Shown here: in pieces, positions 1 through 9,211 of the stretch
Layout: every line of letters starts with the position of its first letter
Numbering within the stretch: the first letter of the stretch is position 1
Source: Phycicoccus sp. CSK15P-2
GTDB lineage: Bacteria; Actinomycetota; Actinomycetes; Actinomycetales; Dermatophilaceae
Reading direction: 5' to 3'
DNA length: 64,000 nt
NCBI RefSeq assembly: GCF_016888005.1
Contig: NZ_JAFDVE010000023.1
Location: forward strand, 1 to 64,000
Notes under the pieces: generated by a model
The model's database searches: none
Seen by the model: the letters and a program-made list of their open reading frames with translations, nothing else
What the model was told of the DNA's origin: nothing
Program-made: the position numbers and the translations under genes

Positions 1-2
1 CC

Positions 3-17
3 ACCGAAGGTTCCCGC
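3..17 (+). repeat. Partial copy of the 35-kb palindrome arm
   Basis: ACCGAAGGTTCCCGC is identical to the reverse complement of the left outer arm and its flank at 35312-35326. Whatever completes the copy lies before the window. Confidence 0.35.
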
Positions 18-66
18 CTGAAGGCCACCGGCAGTAGTCGCCGCGCGCGGTCGGACGGCGGTCGGC

Positions 67-597
67 ATGCGACGCTTCGGCATGCCCATCACGAACCCGT
101 GGCTCTCCGGTCCGGCGCCGACGGCCGTCCTCTCCCGGGACGTCCTCGAGGAGCGGATCCTCAACCTCTTCTCCACGCAGAACACCGCCGTCGTCGCGAC
201 GGTCAACACTGACGGGTCACCGACGGCCACGCCCGTGCGCTACTCCAGCCAGGGCTTCGAGGTCTTCTACACGAGCTGGAACGCGTCGGTGAAGTCGCGC
301 AACCTTCGGCGGGATCCTCGGGTGTCGGTCGGGATCGTGGCTCCCCTGGTGGGCCAGGCGAGCAGCCGCGGTGCGCAGCTCTTCGGCACGGCCCGGACGC
401 TGGAGCGGGACGACCCGGAGGCCGATGCGTACTGGGAGGGGGTGCGCTGGCAGGCCGACCATGTGGAGCGGGGCCGGCCCCTGCACGAACCTCCGGATGA
501 CCCGCTCACCGTGGTCACGCCCCACCGCATCGTCTACACCGAGCACTGGCTCCGGCGCAGCGGCTTCGCCCCGCGGCAGACCTGGGTCCCGGGGTGA
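67..597 (+). CDS. Pyridoxamine 5'-phosphate oxidase-family (PPOX) flavin protein
   Basis: A 176-residue protein of the split-barrel PPOX fold. The pattern is typical: an N-terminal helix leading into a strand with AVVATVNTDGSPTATPVRY (residues about 41-59), then VFYTSWNASVKSRNLRRDPRVSV, which in this family lines the flavin or F420 pocket, and a C-terminal strand ending in the substrate-side loop. It is probably a cytoplasmic FMN- or F420-dependent reductase of unknown substrate. The start is uncertain: an ATG at 85 (MPITNPW) is as plausible as the ATG at 67, and neither has a strong ribosome site. It stands alone, convergent with the lipoprotein gene that follows. Confidence 0.8.
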   Translation: MRRFGMPITNPWLSGPAPTAVLSRDVLEERILNLFSTQNTAVVATVNTDGSPTATPVRYSSQGFEVFYTSWNASVKSRNLRRDPRVSVGIVAPLVGQASSRGAQLFGTARTLERDDPEADAYWEGVRWQADHVERGRPLHEPPDDPLTVVTPHRIVYTEHWLRRSGFAPRQTWVPG

Positions 598-646
598 GGG
601 CTCGGTGGAGGGCGTGAGGAGCGGTGTGAAATCCTCCAGCAGCCGG

Positions 647-1174
647 TCAGTCGTCGATGATCACGGCGCTCACCCGGCCGGAGTAGCCGGCAGCGGCCAG
701 CTCCTCGGCGAGGACGGTGCGCAGGGTGACGGCCATGGGGTCCTCGATGGAGCCCTGGCAGTCCAGATAGAGCTCGATGCCGTCGTCCGTGACCTCCGGT
801 TCGCTCACGTAGCTCGGCGAGTCGGCGCCGTCGGCGAATGCCTGCTCCAGCGACTCTTGGGTTGCGTGCTCGACGCCGAAGGAGTCGACTCGCATGAAGC
901 GGCCGGAGGCGCGCTCGAGGCCGGTGAGCACCTGAGGCGTGTCCTCGACGTCCCGCACCACAAACGTCTCGTAGGACCTGTCCACCGACTCCTGATAGGT
1001 GAAGACGTCGGGGTCGATCTCCACTCCTCCAGTGTCCTCTGCGCCGACAGTCTCGTTCGCGGTAGACGACGGAGCCGAGGGGTCGCCGGCCGGCGTGAAG
1101 GATCCACACGCCGACAACGCCGTCACGGACGAGATGACGACCACGACGGCCGTCAGGACATGGCGGGGTGTCAT
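647..1174 (-). CDS. Small predicted lipoprotein of unknown function
   Basis: This 175-residue protein starts with a basic n-region and hydrophobic core (MTPRHVLTAVVVVISSVTAL) followed by the lipobox LSAC with the lipidated Cys at residue 23. A Ser/Thr/Pro-rich linker (about 25-50) follows, then an acidic globular domain (about 55-175). No catalytic motif or named family is recognised. It should be anchored on the outer face of the membrane. The reading frame stays open far upstream, but the ATG at 1174 is chosen because it begins the signal peptide exactly. No operon partner is evident. The 164 bases between it and the next minus-strand gene show nothing recognisable. Confidence 0.7.
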   Translation of the reverse strand: MTPRHVLTAVVVVISSVTALSACGSFTPAGDPSAPSSTANETVGAEDTGGVEIDPDVFTYQESVDRSYETFVVRDVEDTPQVLTGLERASGRFMRVDSFGVEHATQESLEQAFADGADSPSYVSEPEVTDDGIELYLDCQGSIEDPMAVTLRTVLAEELAAAGYSGRVSAVIIDD

Positions 1175-1338
1175 CGACACTCTCCTGGTGGTGCGGCGGC
1201 AGGTGTTTTCAGGGTGCGGCCTCTCGGCGGCATCCGGTGGCGCGGGCAGGTTTCTCGCCCCCCTTCCCACCGTAGGGCCGGGAGCCGGCCGCCGCTGGAG
1301 ATCGGCAGGACCCGGGCACGGCAGACGGCAGCGTTCGG

Positions 1339-1989
1339 TCAGGCGGTGCGCCAGCCGTCCGTCCCGTTGACGACCACGAGGTCGGCCACGGCGCGTCCCG
1401 GCCGGACGAGGTCGGCGTTGCCCTCGTCGACCGCGCCGATCCACGCGACCGCGGCGTCCTGCTCCTTGCCGGACTCGACGTGCCGGGCGACGAGGCGGTC
1501 CATCCGCACGGTCTCCTCGGTCTCCACCCACCACACGGCGTCGAGCCGCGCGCGTGTCTCGTGCCAGCGCGGCTCGTCGAGCAGCAGGTAGTTGCCCTCC
1601 GTGACGACGAGCCGCGTCCCGGCGGGGACGACCATCGCCCCGGCGAGCGGCTGCTCGAGCTCGCGCTCGAACCCGGGCGCGTAGACGTCCCGTGCGGTGT
1701 CCTCGCGCAGCCGGCCCAGCAGCGCCGCGTAGCCCTCCGCGTCGAAGGTCTCGGGGACGCCCTTGCGGTCGCGCAGCCCGAGCCGGTCGAGTTGTACGTC
1801 GGCGAGGTGGTAGCCGTCCATCGGGACGTGCGCGACGAACCCCGGGCCGTACCGCCCGGCGAGCTCGGTGACCAGCGCCTCGGCCAGGGTGGACTTGCCC
1901 GCGCCGGGCACGCCGGCGATGCCGAGCAGCGCCCTCCCGTCCGGTGGCACGAGGTCGGCGGCGGCGCTGGCGAGGTCGGCGAGGCTCAC
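1339..1989 (-). CDS. P-loop nucleoside/nucleotide kinase-family protein
   Basis: A 216-residue P-loop NTPase of the uridine kinase / phosphoribulokinase / pantothenate kinase-like group. The Walker A motif GVPGAGKST is at residues 26-34. It is followed by HVPMDGYHLAD (substrate-site region of this group), DAEGYAALL, and the strand LVVTEGNYLLLD, which is very characteristic of these small-molecule kinases. The C-terminal part has a RxxRHxxSGKE lid-like segment. Substrate unknown; sugar, nucleoside or fructose derivatives are all possible. The GTG at 1989 is preferred because it gives MSLADLA close to the P-loop; a second in-frame GTG lies at 2007. Transcribed away from the YibE/F gene. Confidence 0.8.
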   Translation of the reverse strand: MSLADLASAAADLVPPDGRALLGIAGVPGAGKSTLAEALVTELAGRYGPGFVAHVPMDGYHLADVQLDRLGLRDRKGVPETFDAEGYAALLGRLREDTARDVYAPGFERELEQPLAGAMVVPAGTRLVVTEGNYLLLDEPRWHETRARLDAVWWVETEETVRMDRLVARHVESGKEQDAAVAWIGAVDEGNADLVRPGRAVADLVVVNGTDGWRTA

Positions 1990-2086
1990 AGGGCCACGGT
2001 GGCACACCGCCCGGCCGGTCGGCCCGGCGTGCTCCTAGACTCCTCGACGTGACCGCCGCGAGGACGGCCGACCCGGCCGACACCCG

Positions 2087-3364
2087 ATGACCGGCCGCCA
2101 CGCAGGCCCGGTGGGGCCGCCGGGCGGGCACCACCACGGGCATGCCGCACCGGCCGACCTCCCGGACACACCGACCGCCGTGCGCGTGGTGGTCGTCGCC
2201 CTCGTCGCGCTCACCGCCCTCGCCACGGCCGCCGGGATCGTCTGGCTCTGGCCCCGCGGGGACGCCGGCGTCGCCGACCCCTCCGACTTCGTCGTCCCCG
2301 GTGCGACGTTCCCGCACGCCGACGTCGTCTCGCTCACCGAGCCGTGCCCCGCCGTCGTGCCGGACTCGACCCTCGACGCCCCGCAGGGCTCGCCCGACTG
2401 CGGCCAGCTGACGGCGCGGCTCGACGACGGCGAGACGGTCACGGTGCGGGTCTCCACCGAGATCTCCCGCGCAGGGCTGGAGCCCGGCGACTCCGTCACG
2501 CTCCTCAAGCTGCCCGACGAGGCGATCTCCGACCTCGCAGAGCAGGGCGCCCAGCTCGACGGCCTCTACACGTTCCAGGGCATCGACCGGCCGATGCCGC
2601 TCGGCGTCCTCGGGGCCGTCTTCGTCGTCCTCGTCCTCGTCGTCGCCCGCTGGCGGGGCCTCGCGGCGCTGCTCAGCCTCGGCGTCGGCGGGCTCGTGCT
2701 CCTCGGCTTCGTCGCCCCCGCCCTCCTGCGCGGCGAGCCGCCGGTCGCGGTGGGGCTCGTCGCCTCCAGCGCCACGATGCTCGTGGTCCTCTACCTCACC
2801 CACGGCCTGAGCCTGCGGACCTCCACGGCCCTCCTCGGGACGCTCGTCGGGCTCGGGCTCACCGCGGTGGCGGGCGTGTGGGGGTCCGACGCCGCCCGCC
2901 TCACCGGGGTCGGTGACGAGGACGGCAGCCTCCTCCAGGGTCTGGCGGGTGGCGTGCGGCTGCACGACCTCGTCGCGTGCGGTGTGCTCATCGCCGCCTT
3001 CGGCGTGCTCAACGACGTGACGATCAGCCAGACCTCGGCCGTCTGGGAGCTTCGTGCCGCCGACCCCTTCCGTCCGCGCCGCGCACTGTTCGGCTCGGCG
3101 ATGCGGATCGGCCGAGACCACCTCGCGTCCACCGTCTACACGATCGTGTTCGCCTACGCCGGCGCCGCGCTGCCGATCCTGCTGCTCGTCTCGCTCTCCG
3201 GCCAGGGACCCGGGATGCTGTTCCTCTCCGAGGGCATCACCGCCGAGGTGGTCCGGACGCTGGCCAGCGCCATCGGGCTGGTCCTCGCCATCCCGGCGAC
3301 CACCGCCGTCGCCGTCCTCGTCGCCCCGCCACCGCAGCCCGTCCCCGAGGGAAGGACCCCATGA
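2087..3364 (+). CDS. YibE/F-family multipass membrane protein
   Basis: A 425-residue membrane protein. It has a His-rich cytoplasmic N-terminus (GGHHHGH, residues 14-20), a first transmembrane helix at about 32-54, an extracytoplasmic domain of about 110 residues, and then a set of closely packed hydrophobic helices from about 165 to the end. The later part ([10 protein letters not shown]-like segment, here [14 protein letters not shown], then an [14 protein letters not shown]-type helix) is the signature of the YibE/F family, whose biochemical role is not established; transport has been proposed. Its stop overlaps the start of the arginine deiminase gene as ATGA, so the two are probably cotranscribed and translationally coupled. 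Confidence 0.8.
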   Translation: MTGRHAGPVGPPGGHHHGHAAPADLPDTPTAVRVVVVALVALTALATAAGIVWLWPRGDAGVADPSDFVVPGATFPHADVVSLTEPCPAVVPDSTLDAPQGSPDCGQLTARLDDGETVTVRVSTEISRAGLEPGDSVTLLKLPDEAISDLAEQGAQLDGLYTFQGIDRPMPLGVLGAVFVVLVLVVARWRGLAALLSLGVGGLVLLGFVAPALLRGEPPVAVGLVASSATMLVVLYLTHGLSLRTSTALLGTLVGLGLTAVAGVWGSDAARLTGVGDEDGSLLQGLAGGVRLHDLVACGVLIAAFGVLNDVTISQTSAVWELRAADPFRPRRALFGSAMRIGRDHLASTVYTIVFAYAGAALPILLLVSLSGQGPGMLFLSEGITAEVVRTLASAIGLVLAIPATTAVAVLVAPPPQPVPEGRTP

Positions 3365-4608
3365 CCACCACCGCCACGCTCGGCGTCCACTCGGAGGTCG
3401 GCCGGCTCCGCAAGGTCCTCGTCTGCCGTCCGGGTCTGGCGCACCGCCGGCTCACGCCGTCCAACTCCGACGAGCTGCTCTTCGACGACGTCATGTGGGT
3501 CGGGCAGGCTGAGCGCGACCACGCCGACTTCGTCGCCGAGCTCACCGGCCGCGGCGTCGAGGTCGTCGAGCTGCACGACCTCCTCGCCGAGACCGTCGCC
3601 ATCCCGGAGGCCCGGGACTGGCTGCTCGACCGCAAGGTCGTCCCCAACACGGTGGGGCTCGGGCTCGTCGACGCCACCCGCGCCTTCCTCGAGTCGCTCG
3701 AGCCGGCCCGTCTCGCCGAGTTCCTCGTCGGCGGCCTCGCCATCGCCGACCTCCCGGACGACTACCGCACCCCGTGGACGATGCTCGCCCGCGAGCAGAG
3801 CGGCTCGCGCGAGTACCTGCTGCCGCCGCTGCCGAACACGCTGTACACGCGCGACACGACGTGCTGGATCTACGAGGGGCTCACGCTCAACCCGCTGTAC
3901 TGGCCGGCGCGCGAGCACGAGACGCTCGTCTACAAGGCGATCTACACCTTCCACCCCGCCTACCGGTCCTCGACCATCTGGTGGGGGGACCCGGAGACCG
4001 ACTGGGGCGAGGCCACCCTCGAGGGCGGCGACGTCATGCCGGTGGGCAACGGCGTCGTGCTCATGGGGATGAGCGAGCGCTCCTCGCGCCAGGGGATCAC
4101 GCAGGTCGCGGCCTCGCTGTTCGCGCAGGGTGCCGCCGAGAAGGTCGTCGTCGCGGGGATGCCGCAGCTGCGCGCCGCGATGCATCTCGACACCGTCTTC
4201 ACCTTCGCCGACCGGGACGTCGTGACGCTCTACCCGACGATCATGGACGGCGTGCACACCTTCGTGCTGCATCCGTCGGACGACCCCACCGGTGTCGAGG
4301 TCGAGGACGCGGGGGAGGGCCGGTTCACCAAGGTCGTCGGCGACGCGCTCGGGGTGGGTGACCTGCGGGTCATCGAGACGGGCGGGGACGTCTACGCCTC
4401 CGAGCGCCAGCAGTGGGACAGCGGCAACAACGCGGTGGCGCTCGAGCCGGGCGTCGTCTTCACCTACGACCGCAACACGACGACGAACGCGCTGCTGCGC
4501 CAGGCCGGCATCGAGGTCGTCGAGATCCGCGGGGCGGAGCTCGGCCGCGGGCGCGGCGGCGGGCACTGCATGACCTGCCCGCTCGTCCGCGACCCCGTCG
4601 ACTACTGA
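3361..4608 (+). CDS. arcA: Arginine deiminase
   Basis: A 415-residue enzyme hydrolysing L-arginine to citrulline and ammonia in the cytoplasm. Family landmarks are all present: [12 protein letters not shown] near the N-terminus, [22 protein letters not shown], the [10 protein letters not shown] loop, MHLDTVFTF with the catalytic His, and the C-terminal GGGHCMTCP with the nucleophilic Cys at residue 403. Length is normal for ArcA. It overlaps the upstream YibE/F gene by four bases. No ornithine carbamoyltransferase, carbamate kinase or arginine/ornithine antiporter is nearby, so the complete ADI energy pathway is not encoded here; nitrogen supply or acid protection are possible roles. An alternative annotation as another amidinotransferase is unlikely given the perfect catalytic motifs. 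Confidence 0.95.
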   Translation: MTTTATLGVHSEVGRLRKVLVCRPGLAHRRLTPSNSDELLFDDVMWVGQAERDHADFVAELTGRGVEVVELHDLLAETVAIPEARDWLLDRKVVPNTVGLGLVDATRAFLESLEPARLAEFLVGGLAIADLPDDYRTPWTMLAREQSGSREYLLPPLPNTLYTRDTTCWIYEGLTLNPLYWPAREHETLVYKAIYTFHPAYRSSTIWWGDPETDWGEATLEGGDVMPVGNGVVLMGMSERSSRQGITQVAASLFAQGAAEKVVVAGMPQLRAAMHLDTVFTFADRDVVTLYPTIMDGVHTFVLHPSDDPTGVEVEDAGEGRFTKVVGDALGVGDLRVIETGGDVYASERQQWDSGNNAVALEPGVVFTYDRNTTTNALLRQAGIEVVEIRGAELGRGRGGGHCMTCPLVRDPVDY

Positions 4609-4646
4609 GGTACGGGAGCGCGGCATCGTCCGCTCCGCGTCGGCGG

Positions 4647-5303
4647 TCAGCCGCCGAGGGCGTCGAGCTCCTCGGCCACCGGGGTGGAGCCGCCGTTGAA
4701 CTCCAGGACGAGCCCCGCGGTCGCGGGGCGGTCGAGGACGTCGGCGACGACGAGCGCGACGTCCGCTCGCGGGACCGAGCCCCTCTGGGCGCCGGTGCGC
4801 GGCGTCTCGATCTGCCCGGTGCCGGGGTCGTCGGTGAGCCGGCTCGGGCGGACGAGGGTCCAGGCGAGCCCGGAGTCGACGAGGTGGGCGTCCGCGGCCG
4901 TCTTGGCGTCGGCGTAGGCGAAGAACGTGTCGTCCTCGGGCACCCCGTGGTCGTCACCGGCGCCGAAGTAGGACACCATGACGTACCGCCCGACTCCGGC
5001 GGCCAGCGCGGCGTCCATGGAGTGGATGGCGGCATCGCGGTCGACGGCGTAGGTGCGGCTCGGGTTCCCGCCGCCGGCCCCGGCGCTCCACACGACCGCG
5101 TCCTGGCCCCCGAGGAGGTCGGCCAGGGCGTGGGTGTCGAGCGACTCGACGTCCGCCACGAGGGGCATGGCCCCGTCCGCCGAGACGTCCGCGGCGTGGT
5201 CGGGGTTGCGGATGACGGCGGTCACCTCGTGACCACGCTCGACGAGGACCGGGTGCAGCTGGCGGGCCACCTTGCCGTGGCCTCCGAAGACGAGAACGCG
5301 CAT
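4647..5303 (-). CDS. NAD(P)-binding atypical SDR (NAD(P)H-dependent reductase-like)
   Basis: A 218-residue Rossmann-fold protein of the atypical short-chain dehydrogenase group (YwnB/HSCARG-like). The N-terminal MRVLVFGGHGKVARQL is the nucleotide-binding glycine motif. VVWSAGAGGGNPS follows at the strand-4 position, and RYVMVSYFGAGDD and WTLVRPSRLTDDP are the conserved strands used to recognise the group. The Tyr-x-x-x-Lys catalytic pair is not evident, which is usual for this branch; such proteins act as NAD(P)H sensors or epimerase-like enzymes. Convergent with arcA, 38 bases apart. Substrate cannot be inferred. Confidence 0.8.
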   Translation of the reverse strand: MRVLVFGGHGKVARQLHPVLVERGHEVTAVIRNPDHAADVSADGAMPLVADVESLDTHALADLLGGQDAVVWSAGAGGGNPSRTYAVDRDAAIHSMDAALAAGVGRYVMVSYFGAGDDHGVPEDDTFFAYADAKTAADAHLVDSGLAWTLVRPSRLTDDPGTGQIETPRTGAQRGSVPRADVALVVADVLDRPATAGLVLEFNGGSTPVAEELDALGG

Positions 5304-5346
5304 GTCCGGGCCAACAGGCGCGCCGGTGATGATGTTCCGCAGCCCG

Positions 5347-5475
5347 TCAGGCGGTGGAACCGCTCCGCAGGGTGGCGAGGACGTCTGCGGCGTGCTCGTC
5401 CGGCGGGAAGACGGGGTAGAACGTGCGCACGACGACGCCGTCCCTCAGCTCACGGCACTCCTTCGGTAGGCGCCG
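5347..5475 (-). pseudogene. Possible gene remnant: open frame without a usable start
   Basis: Reading 5475 to 5347 gives an uninterrupted stretch whose last part reads like real protein (TFYPVFPPDEHAADVLATL then a stop), but it has an upstream TGA and no ATG. The only in-frame GTG would leave 27 residues. It may be the 3' end of a decayed gene. No family is recognised, and the rest of the 5304-5502 gap shows nothing else. Confidence 0.25.
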
Positions 5476-5502
5476 TCAGCGTCGCACAGCCTCGACGGGA
5501 GG

Positions 5503-5688
5503 TCATCTCATCCGGGCGCGGCGGCGCAGCTCGCGGACGACGGCCGCCTGCCGGCGGACGGCCGAGAGGTCGGACGCGGTGAGCTCGCGGGTGTGGGTGC
5601 CCCGCAGGGCGTCCTCGGTGCGGGCGAGCTCCGCGATGAGCTCGCGGACCGTCGGTGGGTCTGTCTCCGGGGCCACGGACGTCGTCAT
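5503..5688 (-). CDS. Small helical protein of unknown function
   Basis: A 61-residue protein starting [21 protein letters not shown]. From residue 12 on it reads as two amphipathic helices with alternating acidic and Arg/Ala-rich faces ([10 protein letters not shown], then [21 protein letters not shown]), ending strongly basic. No domain is recognised. An earlier in-frame ATG at 5721 would add eleven residues, but the one at 5688 fits better with the Thr/Ser-rich beginning. Without homologues in hand it could be spurious, although the helical pattern and codon positions look coding. Confidence 0.45.
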   Translation of the reverse strand: MTTSVAPETDPPTVRELIAELARTEDALRGTHTRELTASDLSAVRRQAAVVRELRRRARMR

Positions 5689-5793
5689 GGAGACACCGTG
5701 GCGGGCGGCCCTCGGCGCCACCTCGCGGACGGCTGTGGCCCTGCTGTCAGGGTGGCGTCGTTGCGTCGGCGCTGTCAGCGTGGTCGGCCGGGT

Positions 5794-6432
5794 TCAGCCT
5801 CGGCCGGAGGCCGCGCCGAGCAGGTGGTCGCGGGCGCGGGAGAGGTAGCCGGCCAGGTGACGAGCAGCGGCGTCGCGGTCGCCGGCCTCGAGGAGGTCGC
5901 AGATCCGGGCGTTGTCCTCGAGGTAGGGGGTGTGGAACGCGCCGGGGTCGCCCATCGAGTGGAAGACGAGGCGCATCTCGGCGAGCAGGAGGTCCATCAG
6001 GGCGTCGAGCCGAGGGCTCCGCGCCACGGCGACGACGGCCCGGTGGAAGTGCTGGTTCGCACTGGCGACACCGTCGAGGTCGTCGTTCGCGAGGGCGGCG
6101 CGGCCCTCGTCGACGGCGGCGCGCAGTGCGGCGAGGCGGGCATCGGTGAGCCCCGGGCCGTGCTCCAGAGCACCGGGCTCGACGACGATCCGGACGGCGT
6201 AGAGGTCCCGGATGTCGTCCGGCCCCGGGGTGGCGACGACGACGCCGCGGTTCGGCTCGCGGACGAGGATTCGCTCGGCCACCAGCTGGCTCAGGGCCTC
6301 GCGAAGAGTGTTGCGGGACACCCCGATCGCTGCCGCGAGGCGTTCCTCGGGGAGCCGGGTCCCGGAGCGGAGCCGGCCCTCGACGACCTCCTCGCGGACC
6401 TGCCGGGCGGCGCGGTCGGCGGAGGTGCTCAT
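5794..6432 (-). CDS. GntR-family regulator, FCD (FadR-type) subfamily
   Basis: A 212-residue transcription factor. It has an N-terminal winged helix-turn-helix (about 8-70; [27 protein letters not shown] is the GntR signature) and a C-terminal all-helical FCD ligand domain (about 85-205) with the metal-site-like residues of the DxxxH...H pattern ([12 protein letters not shown], then the His of LVFHSMGD). It lies divergently from the 5-oxoproline operon, as regulators of such loci often do, and an inverted repeat of the right type lies between them. Infer local control of the pxp operon in response to an acid ligand, perhaps 5-oxoproline. The ATG at 6432 is chosen over an upstream start at 6543, which would run through the shared promoter region. 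Confidence 0.85.
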   Translation of the reverse strand: MSTSADRAARQVREEVVEGRLRSGTRLPEERLAAAIGVSRNTLREALSQLVAERILVREPNRGVVVATPGPDDIRDLYAVRIVVEPGALEHGPGLTDARLAALRAAVDEGRAALANDDLDGVASANQHFHRAVVAVARSPRLDALMDLLLAEMRLVFHSMGDPGAFHTPYLEDNARICDLLEAGDRDAAARHLAGYLSRARDHLLGAASGRG

Positions 6433-6554
6433 GACGGTCCGGCGCGAGCGGCGCCCGGCGTCCAGCGCCGCGAGGACGTCGTCGAACTCCGCTGTCGGCA
6501 CGCAGCGAGCGTAGTCCGGACGGAGGAAGGGCGGCGGGTCCACCTATTGCCGGA

Positions 6555-6565
6555 TTGTTCAACAA
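6555..6565. promoter_or_regulatory. Candidate GntR/FCD operator
   Basis: TTGTTCAACAA is a perfect 5-bp inverted repeat around one central base and fits the TnGTnnnACnA form known for FadR-type GntR proteins. It lies 18 bases before the transporter ATG (6584) and between the divergent regulator and operon, where bound repressor would block the operon. Confidence 0.6.
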
Positions 6566-6583
6566 CTGCCATGCTCGCTCGGC

Positions 6584-7819
6584 ATGGCAGACAAGACCAC
6601 CGCAGGCTCCACGGAGCAGCGCACCGGAAGCAGTGTCAAGGACGCGGTCGGCCGCTCGGCCGTCCTCGGCGCGGTCTTCCTCATGGCCACCAGCGCCATC
6701 GGCCCGGGGTTCCTCACCCAGACGGCCACCTTCACCGCCGAGCTCGGGGCCGCGTTCGCGTGCGCCATCCTCATCTCGGTCGTCGTCGACATCGCCGTGC
6801 AGATGAACGTCTGGCGGGTCATCGGGGTGTCCGGGCTGCGGGCGCACGAGCTCGGCAACAAGGTGCTCCCCGGGGCGGGCTACGTGCTCGCGGGCCTCGT
6901 CGTCCTCGGCGGGTTCATCTTCAACATCGGCAACGTCGCGGGCTCCGGGCTCGGGACGAACGCCCTGCTCGGGCTCGAGCCGCGGGTCGGCGGGGCGATC
7001 TCGGCGGCGATCGCCATCGGGATCTTCCTCTCGCACCGGGCCGGCGTGGCCCTCGACCGCGTCGTCGTCGTGCTCGGCGTCCTGATGATCGTCGCCGCGC
7101 TCGTCATCGCGTTCACGTCCTCGCCGCCGGTCGGCGAGGCACTGCGCAGCACGGTCGCCCCCGACACGTTCTCGTTCATCGCGACGACGACGATCATCGG
7201 CGGCACGGTCGGTGGCTACATCACCTACGCCGGGGCACACCGGCTCGTCGACTCCGGGCGGACGGGGGTCGAGCACGTCCGCGACGTCGCGCGCTCCTCG
7301 GTCGTCAGCATCCTCGTCACGGGCGTCATGCGGGTGCTGCTGTTCCTCGCGATCCTCGGGGTGGTGGCCGGTGGCGCCGCGCTCGCCGACGACAACCCGG
7401 CGGGCTCGGCGTTCGAGCAGGCCGCGGGTGCGGCCGGGCTGCGCGTCTTCGGCGTCGTCCTCTGGGCCGCGGCCCTCACCTCGGTCATCGGCGCCGCGTA
7501 CACCTCGGTCTCGTTCCTCACGACCCAGCGCACCGCGCCGCGTACCCGCAACCTGCTGACCGTCGGGTTCATCGCGGTGAGCGCGCTGACCTTCGTCGTC
7601 ATCGAGAAGGCCCCGGCGCAGCTGCTCGTCTTCGCCGGGACGTTCAACGGGCTCATTCTCCCGATCGGCTTCACGGTGCTGCTCTGGGCGGCCTGGCGGC
7701 GGCGCGACCTGCTGCACGGCTACCGCTACCCCGGATGGCTGCTCGGGGTGGGGGTCCTGGCCTGGCTGCTCACGCTGTACCTCGGCTACAACGCGGTCCT
7801 CGGGCTGGGGAAGCTGTGA
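6584..7819 (+). CDS. NRAMP-like transporter of the 5-oxoproline locus (YcsG type)
   Basis: A 411-residue multipass membrane protein with about eleven hydrophobic segments. It starts [19 protein letters not shown], the helix-1 region that aligns with the NRAMP/MntH fold, but the DPGN metal-binding motif of true manganese transporters is replaced by GPGF, which argues against divalent metal transport. In Bacillus subtilis the related ycsG sits in the ycsF-ycsG-ycsI-kipI-kipA cluster, as here. Infer uptake of 5-oxoproline or a related small acid. First gene of the operon; its stop overlaps the pxpA GTG. It is preceded by the candidate GntR operator. Confidence 0.85.
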   Translation: MADKTTAGSTEQRTGSSVKDAVGRSAVLGAVFLMATSAIGPGFLTQTATFTAELGAAFACAILISVVVDIAVQMNVWRVIGVSGLRAHELGNKVLPGAGYVLAGLVVLGGFIFNIGNVAGSGLGTNALLGLEPRVGGAISAAIAIGIFLSHRAGVALDRVVVVLGVLMIVAALVIAFTSSPPVGEALRSTVAPDTFSFIATTTIIGGTVGGYITYAGAHRLVDSGRTGVEHVRDVARSSVVSILVTGVMRVLLFLAILGVVAGGAALADDNPAGSAFEQAAGAAGLRVFGVVLWAAALTSVIGAAYTSVSFLTTQRTAPRTRNLLTVGFIAVSALTFVVIEKAPAQLLVFAGTFNGLILPIGFTVLLWAAWRRRDLLHGYRYPGWLLGVGVLAWLLTLYLGYNAVLGLGKL

Positions 7820-8583
7820 GCGGGCGGCCCGGAGTCGACCTCAACAGCGACGTCGGCGAGTCCTTCGGCCGCTGGCGGCTCGGCGACGACGAGGCCGTCC
7901 TCGCCCTCGTGACGAGTGCGAACGTCGCGTGCGGCTTCCACGCCGGCGACCCCACCACCCTGCGCCGTTGCTGCGAGACGGCCGCGGCCCAGGGGGTGGT
8001 CGTCGGCGCCCAGGTCGGGTACCGCGACCTCGCGGGGTTCGGGCGGCGGTTCGTCGACTGTGACCCCGGCGAGCTCGCCGACGACGTCACCTACCAGATC
8101 GGTGCGCTCGAGGCGATGGCGCGTGTGGCCGGTACGCGGGTCGCGTACGTCAAGCCGCACGGTGCGCTCTACAACACCGCGGTGCACCATGCCGGTCACG
8201 CACAGGCCGTCGTCGACGCCGTCCGGGCGTACGATCCGTCCTTGCCCGTGCTCGGGCTGCCGGGCTCGGAGCTGCTGCGCCGCGCCGAGGCCGTGGGGCT
8301 GCGGCCGGTGCGGGAGGCCTTCGCCGACCGCGGCTACACCCCCGAGGGCACGCTCGTGCCGCGCACGGAGCCCGGGGCCCTGCTCGACGACGCGCACGAG
8401 GTCGCACACCGGGTGCTCGGCCTCGTGACGACCGGTCGGCTCACCGCCGCGGACGGCTCCGAGGTCGCTGTCGACGCCGAGTCGGTGTGCCTCCACGGCG
8501 ACACCCCCGGCGCGGTCGGGATGGCCGAGGCGGTGCGGTCCGCGCTCGACGAGGCCGGGGTCGACGTCCGGTCCTTCGTGTGA
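7816..8583 (+). CDS. pxpA: 5-oxoprolinase subunit A (LamB/YcsF family)
   Basis: A 255-residue member of the LamB/YcsF family, beginning [12 protein letters not shown], the family hallmark, followed by [13 protein letters not shown] and HGALYN, the conserved metal/active-site region, and later [17 protein letters not shown]. PxpA with PxpB and PxpC forms the ATP-dependent enzyme that opens 5-oxoproline (pyroglutamate) to glutamate. The GTG at 7816 overlaps the transporter stop as GTGA and gives the expected length; the frame stays open far upstream but that part is antisense to other genes and not coding. pxpB follows after 10 bases. Confidence 0.95.
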   Translation: MSGRPGVDLNSDVGESFGRWRLGDDEAVLALVTSANVACGFHAGDPTTLRRCCETAAAQGVVVGAQVGYRDLAGFGRRFVDCDPGELADDVTYQIGALEAMARVAGTRVAYVKPHGALYNTAVHHAGHAQAVVDAVRAYDPSLPVLGLPGSELLRRAEAVGLRPVREAFADRGYTPEGTLVPRTEPGALLDDAHEVAHRVLGLVTTGRLTAADGSEVAVDAESVCLHGDTPGAVGMAEAVRSALDEAGVDVRSFV

Positions 8584-8593
8584 GGCTGGTCCC

Positions 8594-9211
8594 GTGAAGC
8601 TGCTGCCGTACGGCGACCGCGCCGTTCTCGCCGAGCTCGCCGACGGCGAGGAGGCGATGGCGCTCGAGGCCGCACTGCGGGGAGCCGCGTCGTCGGCCGT
8701 CGGGGCGCTCGTGCCGGCCGCCCGGACGGTGCTCGTCGTCGCGGCCGACGGTGTGCCGCTGCGTGAGGTGCGCGAGCTGCTGGCGGCCGTCCGTCCGGTG
8801 CCCCTCGACCCGGCCGACGACGCGGACGAGGTCGTCGAGGTCCCGGTCGTCTACGACGGCGAGGACCTGGAGGACGTCGCGCGGCTGACCGGTCTCGGGC
8901 GGGGCGGGGTCGTCGAAGCGCACACCGGCCAGACCTGGCGGGTCGCGTTCGGCGGCTTCGCCCCCGGCTTCGGGTACCTCGTCGGCGAGGACGACCGGCT
9001 GCACGTGGCGCGCCGCGAGGAGTCACGCACCCGGGTGCCCGCCGGGGCCGTCGGCCTCGCGGGGGAGTACGCAGGTGTCTACCCGCGGGAGTCGCCGGGC
9101 GGATGGCAGCTCATCGGGCACACGGACGCCGTGCTGTGGGACCTCGACCGCGACCCGCCCGCGCTGCTGCGGCCGGGAGTACGGGTGCGGTTCGTCGAGG
9201 CCGGCGGATGA
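8594..9211 (+). CDS. pxpB: 5-oxoprolinase subunit B (KipI family)
   Basis: A 205-residue KipI-type carboxyltransferase-domain protein: LLPYGDRAVLAEL at the start, then VYDGEDLEDVA, the AFGGFAPGFGYLVG motif and the RVPAGAVGLAG segment, which are the standard landmarks. It is the B subunit of the three-part bacterial 5-oxoprolinase. In Bacillus the homologue also binds sporulation kinase, but no such role is suggested here. Starts with GTG 10 bases after pxpA and its stop overlaps the ATG of pxpC. Confidence 0.95.
   Translation: MKLLPYGDRAVLAELADGEEAMALEAALRGAASSAVGALVPAARTVLVVAADGVPLREVRELLAAVRPVPLDPADDADEVVEVPVVYDGEDLEDVARLTGLGRGGVVEAHTGQTWRVAFGGFAPGFGYLVGEDDRLHVARREESRTRVPAGAVGLAGEYAGVYPRESPGGWQLIGHTDAVLWDLDRDPPALLRPGVRVRFVEAGG

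Noticed and set aside
1175-3121. N-terminal extension of the lipoprotein frame to 3121
   Set aside because: It would overlap the kinase and YibE/F genes and bury the signal peptide inside the protein.
4641-4656. CGGCGG-TCAG-CCGCCG hairpin between arcA and the reductase
   Set aside because: It crosses the stop codon of the reductase gene, has no T run and is explained by GC-rich codons.
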